In this document: piece after piece, positions 22,601-36,300 of the stretch
Layout of the letters: the number at the start of each line of letters is the position of its first letter
How positions within the stretch are numbered: the first letter of the stretch is position 1
Source: Trichobilharzia regenti
Taxonomy: Eukaryota > Platyhelminthes > Trematoda > Strigeidida > Schistosomatidae
Assembly: GCA_944472135.2 (NCBI GenBank)
Contig: OX235263.1
Coordinates: 14,925,517 to 14,989,516 of the forward strand
Length of the DNA stretch: 64,000 nt
Direction: 5' to 3'
Notes under the pieces: model-generated
What the model saw: only the letters and a program-made list of their open reading frames with translations
The model's database searches: none
What the model was told of the DNA's origin: nothing
Program-made: the position numbers and the translations under genes

Positions 22601-25600
22601 ACATGAATTCCTAACTTGCATTAATATTGTTCTACTTCCTCATGCCTTTCATGAATACAACTTCCCATGTATCCTAGAATAATAATAATGATAATAATAA
22701 TAATATTTTTCATCATTCCTATCATTTGTCAGTTATTGATTCAATGAACAAAGATATAGTGATTAATGTCTACTTCTTAACCTATTATTATATTGCTGTT
22801 CAATAGCATTTACTTTATCCTATTGTATTGTGTGTGTGTGTGTGATTGTATGGAAGTGTACGTATGGATAACTATATTGCTGAGAGTTATTTACTAAAAA
22901 GTATTGTAACGAGAGAAGACAAAGGGCAGGCTGCAGATCGTTTATTGAGAAAATCAATAGATATTTATAGATTTTTATGTACATTATTATTAGCAGAGTA
23001 ACAGCGTCTCCTGATTGGTTGTTTTCTTGCTGAAGGTTATTCTGTCATCTTTATGTGGCCATTTTTTTCAAGGTCAGACCATATATTTGCGAATCGTATC
23101 CGCCCGCGCAAAGTCTTCTGTGATTGGTTGTTGAGTTAGTCTTTGTTCGTGTTTTTTTTTCTCATGACCAAGATTTGGGACATAAACATTGACGTAAATT
23201 TCTGTCTACCAATATTGGCTAGCAGACAGGTCTCACCACAGTATAAATGTTTGATTACTAACTCATCTATATCTGCTTTCCACTTCTAGACCTCTTGGAG
23301 ATCTTTATTCATAAAAGCTGAGCAGTATATATGTGACAATCTTAAGGTGTTTTGCATAGTACACTTTCTATGTATTAGCTATAAATACTTTTAATTTCTT
23401 GTGATCTAATCAGATATCGATTTTTCTCGTCTAAGAAGCATATGTATCCAGTTAAATAGTTATTTAATTGTGACAATGAACGAGAATCCTTTTATTTTCC
23501 TTCTTAATTTGTCTGTTAGATTGTTATTCATTGGAAGATCACCGACGTTGATACAATAAGGTACACAACATATATATATATATATATATGCGAAAGTTGG
23601 ACACTGTGATAGTATACAATTCCAATTTGACTTGATATACGTATAGAACTTGGTCACTGTGCTGGTAGAGTATAACTCCATTATGGATAAGATTTTGTTT
23701 TGATAAATCACACAGTGGTGTTATAAAGTAAGTAATATTAACTGATGCGACCTGTTATGTAGCTGCTGCTGAGTGGTTAATAGTAGTTTTCCCCGTCGCC
23801 AAATTGTTATGTACTCGTCGCCAAATTATTGCTATGTACTGGTCGAGAATTTAATAGTCCTGACGCAAGAAAGACGGAAATCAGAAGACCACTAGGTTTG
23901 CGATGATACTTATATTTTCCAAACACAAGGAGAATCAAATGTATCACACAATAGTGTGAGAGCAAAATATATATGAATGTCCAACCAAGTGTGTGAACAA
24001 TACAATAGACAGTCTTAACATGATTGGCTAGTTATAATGGAGTATCGATCCATATTTACATAGCGAAATATAACAGACTGTCAAACAAACACACATATTA
24101 TATGGATATATATATCACCAAGATCAGACTGTCAACAAACACACATATTATATATAATATAAAGGGAATATACATTGTTAAAGGAGACAGGTTCATCAAA
24201 GTGAAATGGTCACGGACTAAGAGAGCAACAGAAAGAGAGACCACCATATACATGGATACATATCACGACTACATTTCGAGCACAAACCATTACCCCTCAT
24301 AATCATATCAAGTCACTCACTGACTCACACAACTTTCTTGCTTCATTTGTATACATGAGTGAAATTGATGACTAGACATTTGAATAAAAATCAATATAAG
24401 ATGAAGTACATTCAGAAATAATGAGTGTTATTGATCAAATACAATCAATCAGATGGGAAGTAAGACGAGTGATTTTATAGTCAAAATAAATAAGTAACTT
24501 GTTAGAATGTTGTGATGTACGTGAAGTGAAATAATCTTAAAATTCTATTTCAATTCAAACCCATCTCAACATTCTAAGAAGTAGCTTATTATGACTATAA
24601 GTTTTTGGAGTTGCGTCCATTGTTAAGAGGTTACCGCCGTCTGAGAACTGCCAGAAGATAAGTCAATATGTATTATTTTCGGCGTCAGTATTTTATAACT
24701 CTTACCCTTCTCTCCACAGCGAAAATGCAGCAAAGCTAGCATACTGGTCATCTGAAGGATCTGATATTATATCCCTATTTCACAGCAGTGCGATTTTTCC
24801 CATAGGCATCCACACCCCCCCTCCCCAACATAGTATAAACACTTGTATTTCGGTTTGAAATTAGTAACTAGTGTGATGTGTCTTGTCCTTGCTTTGATGC
24901 AGACTGGATTCTATCAGTCAGTCAGGTTTGTAATGTGGCCACCATTCTAGGTATCTCGCCATCATCGTGCACATTGATTCGATGATATTAGATGGTTGGA
25001 GGCAATCGGCGACAGGAAACTTTGCTCTACCTAGGTTTCGTGCTAGTTGGCACTCACTGGTCAGAAAGGCAGCAGCAGTGGGTGATGCGGGTTCGAATCT
25101 CAGAGGGGACATGAGTTCCTTTAAGGTTGCAGAGACGCCTTGCTTACTGACTGACTGGTGAGTGCCAACTAGCACGAAACCTAGTGACAGACAAGGCTTC
25201 CTGTGGCCTACTGCCTACAACCACCTAATAACAAACAACTGTGACTATGAAGGTAATTTAACAGTATAACTTAACCAGATGTTGAAAGATTTAGTAATTC
25301 TCTGTCTAACTAATACACAGTATACAAATGTAAACATTCTGTTAGAAAAACAGATGAAAATCAGAATTCTATTTTACAAAATGTATTAAATTACAATAAA
25401 ACAATAGTAATAATAATAATAAGCTAATGTATCAGTTAAAATTAAACAAAATACTGATCATTGTGTGAACTTTATGCCATACATATATTATGAATGTCTT
25501 GATTATTAATTTTTTTGTTCCAGACATTTTGAATACATAAACATGAATGACAAGTGTACTTTCTTTGACCTGAATAAACCATTCCTAGTCATCTACGCAG

Positions 25601-27597
25601 AGTCTCTCACTTGTAGATCATCTTTGATTTCATTATTGGATGGAGGATTTCATTATGAGCTGACATCAGTTACAGAACCACTGGAAAGCCAGCTGGGAGT
25701 ACTGGACAGCTGTTTTGTCACACTGGTTTGGGACTCTTTAACAGCACGTACCCACCACCAGGGTTCGAACCCAGGACCTTCTGGTTACAAGGCGAGCTAG
25801 CTCGTAGACCATTGAGCTACTAGGACTCGATCCAATGACTAGCCCATGAATTCTAACTTCTGCCAATTCACGACATAACGCGACTATTTCTCAATGTCTT
25901 CTTCGACGAGTTACTGTCTCATCTTCAACCTGCTGTACCCTAATGGTCACGGCTTCCCACTAGAACCCAAGGTAACTACCTACCTGAATGCGGCCAGTTG
26001 GTAGTGAGCACCAGATTTATTTTCAAGTATTGGTTTTGTAGAGATTTTGTTTGATTGCACGGAGGATTTCATCATGAGCTGAGCTATCCAGTACTCCCAA
26101 TTAGCTTTCCAGTGTTTCTCTAACTGATATCAGCTCATGATGAAATCCTCCATCCAATCAAACAAAACCCCTGCAAAAACCAATACTTGAGGATTTCCTT
26201 ATCATTAATGTTATTATTATTGTTTGATTAAGGAAAGACTGAACACGATTCCTTAACTGTGAACTATCTCTCTCACCCTGCCATATTAATAAACTGCTTA
26301 AAATAATCCCAGTAGGTTGTAGAAGAAATCACACAGGGATTATGCTAAGTAATATATATAATGATTCAATCCGACTCAGGGCTCAAATTATTCCAGAAAA
26401 TTCATAACACATCTACGGTCTGGGTACTTATAACCCCTCTGTATTTAAAAAAACGAATGGTTAAATTCCTAGTATAGATTGCGTCACAAACAGATACCAG
26501 TGTGAAAATCAATCAATCCCATCCTAGTTCGGGATTCTTCAGAGGTGACAGAAGAAACCTATCCGAAACTATAAATATGGGTAAATATTGTGAATTCAAG
26601 AAAATAACTGTATCAATTACTTCTTGAACACGCTGGGATTAATTTAAATAATTTATAATGAATCAATCTGACTCGTCGCTCAAATTATGCCAGTAAGTTC
26701 GTAACACCTACGGTCTGAGAACTTATAACCATATAACTGGTAATATCTTTTTGATGTCTGACGCAGCGGATGTTCTGTTACAGTCCTGTTACCAGTTAAC
26801 CATGTTAAAACGAAGGTTAAATCGTTGTCCCACAGCAGAAATGTCAGAAGTACATTGTGTAAGAATCGTTTTATTAGCTAATATGAAGTTGGTTTTATGC
26901 TGTTTGTCTCTGATAACAGTACTGTTTGAGAAAGCCCCACTACAATTTATCTTTAACTCTAGTGTTCTGTGAAAGGTCAATTCCTTCACTTATCTAAGCG
27001 GCAGCATTCCAACTGTAGGCAGACGGTATGAATGGTGATTCCGAAAGCAAACATGATCGGAAAGGTGAAGAGGACCTTTATCACTCTCAAACAAATCAGT
27101 TCAGAAATCTTCTGCTCTCATTCAGCGTAAAGAACGAAATTCAGATTTTTAACACAGGTGTTAAGTGAGTCAGTTCTTGTATATGACTTAGAAACTTGGA
27201 GTTCGTGTCAACGAGAGCATTTCTAACAGGCTGTTGCGGACTTTCATCAACAGCTGCCTTCTCTGGCTCCACATATTGAAGATCAAATGGACGACCAGAT
27301 AAAATTAGCAACAAGAAACTATGGGAATAAACAAGCCAAGAACCTACTGTCCAAAAAACACGCCTAAGAAAATGGAGATGGATTGGACACATATTGAGGA
27401 GGCCGTCGAATCATACCGCGGCGCATCTGGCCACCACCACTCGAGTGGAACCCAACTGGAAAATGACGAGTTTGGGGCTTAGGTTGGAGGGTATTATGGA
27501 GGAGATGAGAGATCGTGGGTAATCGTAGGGCCAGCTAAAAAGATGGCTACAATGAACAGAATTAAGTGGAGATGTTCGCCTAGGAACCCAGGGGAAC

Positions 27598-27655
<58 letters not shown>

Positions 27656-30246
27656 GGGTTTTACAAAAAGAAAGATATACACATTGAAACGTTACATAGG
27701 CTTTTTATATAGACCTAATTTTCGCAACATACTACATTTATCTTTCTTTACAGTGCTGTTTGTATTCCCCCCCCCACCCCTTATTTATGACTTGGGAACC
27801 CTATTGGTTGTTGGCTACTTCAACTTATGAATGTAATTAGTATCTCTGAAGGCCATTCAAAGCATACATATACGCAACTGCTGTCAGCCTTGTTGTCTGT
27901 TGATTAGAGACAGTAAAAGCTTACTACGGCAACGACCTGTCTTCTTGCATCGTGGGTCCTGTGGTATCATACCAATTTCACCTTTAGGCATAAATCTGAC
28001 CTAAGTAAACTGGTTAGCACTCACGAGGTGTGCAACATAGATAACACTGAAATAGATGCCAAGTCGGAAATTAAATATCTTGGCGTCATTCTATCTGCTG
28101 ATCTTTCCTGGTCGTCTCATATCTTGATGATTTCTTAGAAAATATTCCGTCTTACCGTCTACATCGAGAAGTTAAGACACTCTGGAATAACCCAACCCAA
28201 CGCTTACTCTTACGATTCGTTAATTCTTGCAACCTGCCTATTATTCTCTATTGTCCCCCCCCCACTAGTTTTTCCAGGGCTACTGAAGAAGGACTATATC
28301 TTATTACGTAGGATGTTAAAGGTTGTCAGCAGGGTAAGCCATAGGGTGCCACTTAACCAGCTTCTTAATATTCTGGTCGACAGACACTTGGACTCATGTG
28401 AAAATGGGCTAGATTCATTCTATCTAACTCGCACCACCCTCTTCATTTACAAATCTCGCCTTGTATCTATCTCATCAGGCAGAACCACAAGCCTATATAG
28501 AAAACTATATGCTCACACTACCAAGTACAAAAACTCAATCATACCCTCGTGTTCTGTGCGATAAAGAAAGCATTAGGCGTGAAACCTTTAACTTATTAAA
28601 TAGTCAGTAGAACAACTGGATCTCGTCTTTCCAACTCATATCATTTATAGGTACAGCGTTTTCTTTCTTTCTTTTCCTTTTCTCTCTCTAATTTTCTCTG
28701 TTATGTGCTGCTTTGTTTCTTTCTTCCTTACAAACTCTATTTAAAACATTATTCTTCTTTCTCTCACACACTCTATATATCTCAACCTTATTGTTACCGC
28801 TTACACCAGTAAATATGCTATCATCTACTTTTTCAACACCTTCAAACACTCTGTTCAATGTTGGCTTTGCTACCGACATGCCAATGTGTTGTTGTCAAAA
28901 CTAACTGAGATTACCCTTAATCTATGTCGAATTTTATTTATTGTTAGTGTACAAACTGGATGCAATACTGTATGTAGTGAAATGCTGAGAATTCCATTCT
29001 GTATCACAAATACTGTTTTTGGAATAAAGCAAATTGTTACTATTATTATCGCATCGTTTTTGTTGCTAACACTGATTAGAAAAGTAGGCTGATGAATCGA
29101 ATAGGTAGGAAGTTCGTCAGCGCAAACTGATCAAGTGTATTAACGATTAAATCAAAACTGCGTCGGTGGCACAGTGGTTAGGACTCTCGCCGACCATGCA
29201 CATGGTCCGGGGTTCGAGCCCGCACCGACGCACATCTGATATCTATGGTCGGCCTGCGAAATTTGGGCTACCGATATCCATGCTGAAAATTCCATACTTG
29301 TACCGAAAATACAGTGTGGAATCAAGCTGTAAATCAAAAAAAAAAAAAACTAGAAGACTGAAAATTATCTATGAATTTAATTAACTAAGTCAGAAATTTA
29401 CATTTTCTGGTGACAATTTATTTCACAATGTTCTGGGTATGAATGATATTCTAAAAGTGATTAATTAAACCCACACCCCGGCAACAGGTCAAGTGAATTT
29501 TTTTCCACAGTTTGATACTGAAGATTAGATGACCGTCGACAAAGCATAAACAATAAGGAGCTCTGGTAATGAAGCAACCAAAAACCTGCGCTGTCAAACA
29601 AATATGCAAAAGAAAATCGAGATGGATTAGACATACGGTGTAGAGACTGTTGACTAACGTCACACTTCAGGCTCTCCAATTGGACCTGAGTGGGTGGGGA
29701 GCGCTATTTGGAAGTCCGAGTTGATTGTATGAAGAGAACATGAAAGCCATTGAGTCGATTAAGAACTGCGACATCGGTTCCTTCGATAAACTTATTTAGG
29801 ATATGAAAATTGAATCCAAGAGTGAGCGTCTCCATTCCAACAATGTGATTTAACTTCAGACTCGACAGATTACATATCAACTCCTCAGGATTTTCTGGGA
29901 AAACCTCACAATTTCTCCAAAAACAACATGTACCAAAAAACTTTCTGCCTAAAGGGAACAAATGCTTTAAACAGTGACATCGCCAGACATCTCCTTGATA
30001 CGGGTCATGAGGTGGAAGTCGAAAAATCGTTCAAAATTATCAAAAGGCAAAATAGTTCAACACTCCTCAAGTTTGCTGAAGCCATCCCCTGCAACCTGAT
30101 TTGTACGTTCAGAAAGAAGCGGTTATCAATCTTTATTTGCCCTGCATGATAACTGGATATTTTCGTCTCTCTTTCATCTGAATACGTAATACCAAAAGTT
30201 TCCATTGTGTATGATCATTATTGTTCGGAATAGTATTTAATATTAC

Positions 30247-30316
<70 letters not shown>

Positions 30317-33300
30317 GTGTATGGTGGTCTCTCTTTCTGTTGCTCTCTTACTGTATGCATATATTGATCGATTGATTTTAGCTTAAAATGAACTCTGTGC
30401 AAGTATGTTAAAGTTGTTTCTGTAGATATACTTAATAATGACTTTGGTCTGTAAGCAGCTGATGAGAAACCGACGAAATAAATGATTATTATTTATTAAA
30501 TCGCCACTCTACGGATCATCATTGAACAAAGCTTGGAATGGCAGTCACCTCTCTACTGCAACTTCATCGACTTTGAAAAGGCCTTCGATAGTGCAGTGGC
30601 GATCGAGGGGTGATTTGACAACTACTTTGCCACTACCAAGGGGTGCCGCCGACAATTATACATCTCATCCGACAGTTGTACGACAATGCTGCATGCCAAG
30701 TAATCCACAACGGGAAACTTACGGAAGCCTTCGAAGTGAAGACGGGAGTGAGATAAGCTGGCTGTCTACTATCACCAATGATCTTCCAGACTGCAGTAGA
30801 TTGGATAATGCGACAGACAACGGCAACCAACGAGGGAACAGGCATAAAATGGACTCACACAAAAAGAGACTTGGAGGATCTAGACTTCGCCGATGATATA
30901 TTTCTGATTTCCCACAAACTGGAAGATATGCTAGTGGAAAGCAATAAGATGGCAGAAGAAGCATCAAAGATAGGACTTCATTTCAGGTGAACATAGATAA
31001 AACAGAGGTGATGAAGATTACTGACCAGCAGCAACAGCAGCAGCAACAACAACAGACAATAATCAGCCAGCATAAATGGGAGGAACCTGAAAGAAACAAC
31101 CTCCTTCACTTACCTACCTGGGAAGCATCGTTTCAATTACAGGCCGATGGAACTGACGAGGATATCAAAGGGGCGAGGATCGGGAAAGCAAAGCATGACA
31201 AGCTTTCATTACTCTCAAATCTGTGTGGAGGTCAACACCAATCGGCATCAAAAATAAGATCCGGATTTTCAACTCCAATGTGAAGTCAGTCAGTGCTATT
31301 ATACGAATCAGAGACTTGATGCGTCATAAAGAGCATCTCAAACAAACTTCAAACCTTCATCAAAAGTTGTCTTCGCTCAATACTCAAGATCAGATGGCTG
31401 GCCAGGAAAGATCAGCAAAAGGGATCTCTGGCAATGAGCGAACCAACCCAGCAGGAACCGATTGCGAAACAAATAGGTAGGAAGAAATGGAGGTGGATTG
31501 GCCATACTCTGAGGAAACAAACCATCAACTGACATCACTAGACAAGCCATTGCTCAAGTGGAACCCGAAAGGGAAGCAGCGAGTTGGTCGTCAGTGCAAG
31601 GGTGACTTGTAGGAGGTCATGTGAAGAGGAAATGAAAGCGTGTGAGCAGACTTGGAGCGGAGTGAAAAAGTTGGCAGAAAACCGAAGGCAATGGAGACGC
31701 GCAGCTGAATCCCTATGTTCCTCTAGGAATTAAAGGATATAATAATAATAATAATAATAAGGGGAATAAATGTTTGAAATAATAATAATAGTAATCAATG
31801 ATCAATGGATTGTTCAGTTTTGTTTTGCCGTATCATTAGATTATAAATGAAGCAAAGCAGTGGGAATTCGTACAATCAGATAACTAAATGCTAATTCGCT
31901 TTCTTCTGTCTTATCATGATTTATTTATTTGTTTTGATTACTATAACAGTGAGTAATATCCATTTTCAAGCATAGAAAGTTAAGTAAAACAAATATAAAC
32001 TGATAAACAGTGGAAAAGGATCAGTGGAATCATAGAAGGAAAAAGTTTGTTTTTATTATTTATTTATTTTTTTTGTGAAGCGGAAGGGTTGAATTAATTG
32101 GTAAATAATAAATAAATAAATTACGTAGTAAATTGCTTTTTTCTCTCTCTCCTAAATATTCTTTCTAATTTAGAATCGATTTTTCACTGGCCTTACAATA
32201 CCATTTTATTCATACGGATTTATTAATGCCGTGATTTTCACTGTGTATAAAAAGTCCTTGAATGTATTCGATTCACGAATTCAGTCCCCATTGGCTAATG
32301 CAATGGCTGGTGCTGTCTCCGGTGCTGTACAATTAATACCTGCTGTTCCAGTTGAAGTTATTAAAATACAACAACAATGTCATTTAGGTAATTTGAGTAT
32401 GGAATGATTCTGTGTGGTCATTGTATTTTTCAGTGTGTCGGTTATCACGCTCGCAGACCATGCACATGGTCCATGCACAGGGGTTAGATCCCCGGCCACA
32501 GACGCACTGCTTTACCTCGATAAGCCAGAAATAAAGCTGGTAAAGAGGAAAGGTTGGGCATGAGGCTGGCTAAAAATAAACACCACTGCTACTGAAACTT
32601 CAAGCATCTAGCTTGAAGTTGCCTTATGTTCCACTGGGAACCTGAAGGAATAAAAAAATTGTGTTTTTCTATCTTATACTTTGTAGGTCATCAATAAGTC
32701 GAAAGGTTCCACATTCGAAAGCCTTTAAAACTGAGTCAGACTTGAAAAATTGTTCAATGCAAGTTGATCAATATTAGAACTCTGTCGTCTGCAACAGTTA
32801 ATATTTGGCGCCTACTGCGTCGACGTTATCGAATCCCATAGAAGATGAATTGTAACCTCAATAACGTATAATGTCCAGGTTTCCTAAGAATGTTTATTTT
32901 AGCATAATATATGTTAGTAAGTGAGAACGTATTTCTGAGGTGCTAGGCTATGAGCCACACTTGTTATCTAATAGCGAAGCTGATGTAGGTAGAGCGGGAT
33001 TCGAAACTGATAACCGTTGGATGGAAGTTGAGTGCTTAGGTGAATGAGCTACATTTCCTGCAGTGTATATATGAGCTTTCAGTCAGATAGTATTTACACT
33101 CTATGTTGACCGATGGTAAAAAGCAAGTGATGAAGTTATTCAAATAGAAATCTGACGCTATTATCCTAATTCATAGACTGCAAATATAAAATTCTATACA
33201 ATGGAGTAAGGTTCGAAAGTTTAAGACATTTTAAAAGTGCTGGAAGGTTGGAGGTAATCGGTAGGAAGTTCAATCTAAACTTGGGTTTCGTGCTTTATAG

Positions 33301-36300
33301 GACTGGTCAGCAAAGCGTATCTCCAACCGTAAAGGAATTCATGTCTCTTCTGAGATTCGACCTCGTGTCACCCAGTGAGCGAGTGAAAGACGTTGCCCCT
33401 TAGCTATACAGACTCGTGTGTGCCTGTATGGTTGCCAGTTTCATGCCCAGGATTCCCTCTTCTAGGGTTTACTATCAGCCAGGAGTGGCTTAGAAGTGTA
33501 TCCACAGGTAAACGAACTTCGACCACACTTGTAGATGATTAGCATTTCACAACCAAACCTCTAACTTCATTCACCTCCATAAATAAATTAAATTTACAAT
33601 CTAAGGAGGAGCGTAGTCCTTACTTGACAGTTTTCAGTTATATCGCATGCTGAAAATTCTATACTTGTACTACAAAAACGGTGTGGAATCAAACTATAAT
33701 AAAAAAATAAATAAAGCCACAAGGGTAAGTGTTTGATAATCAATCGATAAGAATATAAATCAAAAGTCAAGGAAGGCCTAAGTACCAACTATTTCAAAAA
33801 AAGGTCTTGTTCTCACAACTTCACTTCCTCGGGGATAACATCAGTGAGATACTAACATAACACTTAAAGAATGCCGTAAAAAGAGCTTTACGTGCTGTCG
33901 AATTATGCTGCGTCTTCAAGACATCCCTATTTTGCTTTCGGGAGTTAAAGATAAACTGCCTAATTTTGCCTCTTCCATGTGTATCTACCAGTTTGACTGC
34001 TCCTGTGGAGTCAGTTACATAGGCCGTACAACTAGGCGTGTTTCTCATCGGATTTCCAAACACCATGGTGGAAAGTAGTTAGATAAAGGACAAACAGAGT
34101 TCATTTGTAGCTTTATTCTATCTCATCTCGTGAATGCAGGACACAAAGCTGATGTAAACGATGCTTTCAAAGTCATCTACCGTATACCAACTATACTTAC
34201 TTTTACATCAACAGTTCGTCCACTACATATTTTTGAGGCTGTTAGGTTCCGCATTAAGAAATTAACTTATGTATGCAAAAAGAAGTTGGTTCGGACGCTG
34301 TCCTTCTCCTTGACCATCAAGATCTTAATGATCCGAAATTTCTTGTGAAGATTACTCAATTTTATTTGATATTCTATTTGCTATTAAATTTTTTTATGCT
34401 TCTTACAATTTATGCATTTTTCTTGAACTGTAATTTCATTAATGTGTAAAATGATATCTACACAAACATCAGCTTTGTTAATGACGATTATTCTAGAATA
34501 TTCTGTGTATATAAACGTATATATAATTCGAAATAATTGAGCAAAGAATATCCTTTTCAATAATTTCTTCGTCTGACTCTGCAATTACAGGTAGATGTTC
34601 ATATACATAGAATATTCTAGAATACTAGTCAATAACAATATCAGTTTGAACAATGCAAGAACTACAGTTTTAGCAGAATAAAATGGTACCATCTTTTATT
34701 TCGTTGCCTTCTCGTCAGCTGCTTACATGGCAAAAACATTATTAAATATATCTACAACAACAATTTTAACATACTTGCACAGAGTTCAGTTTAAACAAAA
34801 ATCAATCGATCAATATACTCATACACTAAAAATATATACATATATAAATATGCAATATTAACCACTATTCCGAACAATAATAATCAAACACAATGGAAAC
34901 TTTTAGCATTTCAAACTCGGAGGAAAGAGAGGTGAAATTATCCAGTTACCAGGGCAGTTACATTGGAAGGACAGAAAGAAGGGCATATCTACGATTTTCT
35001 GAACATGTACCAAAAAGCTTACGTCTAAAGGGAACAAATGCTTTAAATAGTGCCATCACCAGGCATCTTCTTGACACGGGTCATGAGGTGGACGTTGAAA
35101 AGTCGTTCAAAATTATCAATAAGCAAAATAGCTCCATTCTCCTTAAGTTTGCTGAAGCCATTTCCATCAAGCGCATGAAACCTGATTTATGCGTCCAGAA
35201 AGAAGCGGTTATCAGCCTTTCTTTGCCTTGGTAACTGGATAATTTCACCTCTCTTTCCTCCGAGTTTGAAATGCTAAAAGTTTCCATTGTGTTTGATTAT
35301 TATTGTTCGGAATAGTGGTTAATATTGCATATTTATATATGTATATATTTTTAGTGTATGCGTATATTGATCGATTGATTTTTGTTTAAACTGAACTCTG
35401 TGCAAGTATGTTAAAATTGTTGTTGTAGATATATTTAATAATGTCTTTGCCATGTAAGCAGCTGACGAGAAGGCAACGAAATAAAAGATGGTACCATTTT
35501 ATTCTGCTAAAACTGTAGTTCTTGCATTGTTCAAATTCATTAAGGGGAATAAATGTATGAAACAATATCAGTGTTTTTTAAATAATATCGATTTGTAAAG
35601 TAAGACCAATGGAATTACCGCAGTTCATTTTTTTTCCTTCACGTTCCCAGTGGAATATAGGGTCTCAAGCTAGTAGCTTGAAGTTTCTGTAGCAGTGTTT
35701 AATTTTATAGGATGAGGTTGCTAGCCTCATGCCAAACCTTTCCTCTTTACCAGGATTATTTCTGGCTCAGTGAGGTAAAGGAGGGCATCTGTGGCCGGGG
35801 ATCGAACCCTGGACCATGTGCATGATTGGCGAACGTCCTAACCGCTGTACCACCAACTCACAATAAATCGCAGTTCACTGAAGATGCTTAAATAATAATA
35901 AAGATATAATAACAAATAGAAATTCCACAACAAATTGAGGATCATTCGAACCTCGATGGCCAAGCGGTAAGGACAATGTCTGAACTAACTTCTTTTGGAA
36001 GCACAAATTAGGCTTATTAATGTGGATCCCAACAGCCTGTGTGGTTAATTAAAGGACAAACAAAATCTATTCGTAGTACTGTTCTCTCTCATCGTGTGGA
36101 TACAGAACACAAGACTGATGTTAACCAGGCCTCTTTCATAGTCATTTACTACATACCAACATATCTTAATTTCGCCTTAAGAGTTCGACTATTAAAGATT
36201 GCTGAGGCTGTGGGGATCCATATTAGCAAGCCTAATTTGTGCATCCAAAAGAAGTTAGTTAGTTCAGACATTATCCTTACCGCTTGACCATCGAGGTTCG

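Larger units (their letters stand above)
29880..30490 (+). pseudogene. PLE GIY-YIG end and 3' tail
   Basis: A + frame has KGTNALNSDIARHLLDTGHE and SFKIIKRQNSSTLLKFAEAI, closely related to 34980-35234. The end block is frameshifted. The tail holds a long (AT)n run and ends in a hammerhead 5' half at 30454-30480, then joins an RTE-like LINE. Confidence 0.85.
34645..35540 (+). mobile_element. PLE foldback: inverted tail, GIY-YIG end, tail
   Basis: 34645-34951 is a near-perfect reverse complement of 35228-35540. The 280-bp centre is the GIY-YIG coding end in frame (34952-35234). The left arm is the element's own 3' tail joined to the middle of its nuclease domain. Both arms end in the same 52-nt hammerhead motif, in opposite orientations. 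Confidence 0.9.
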
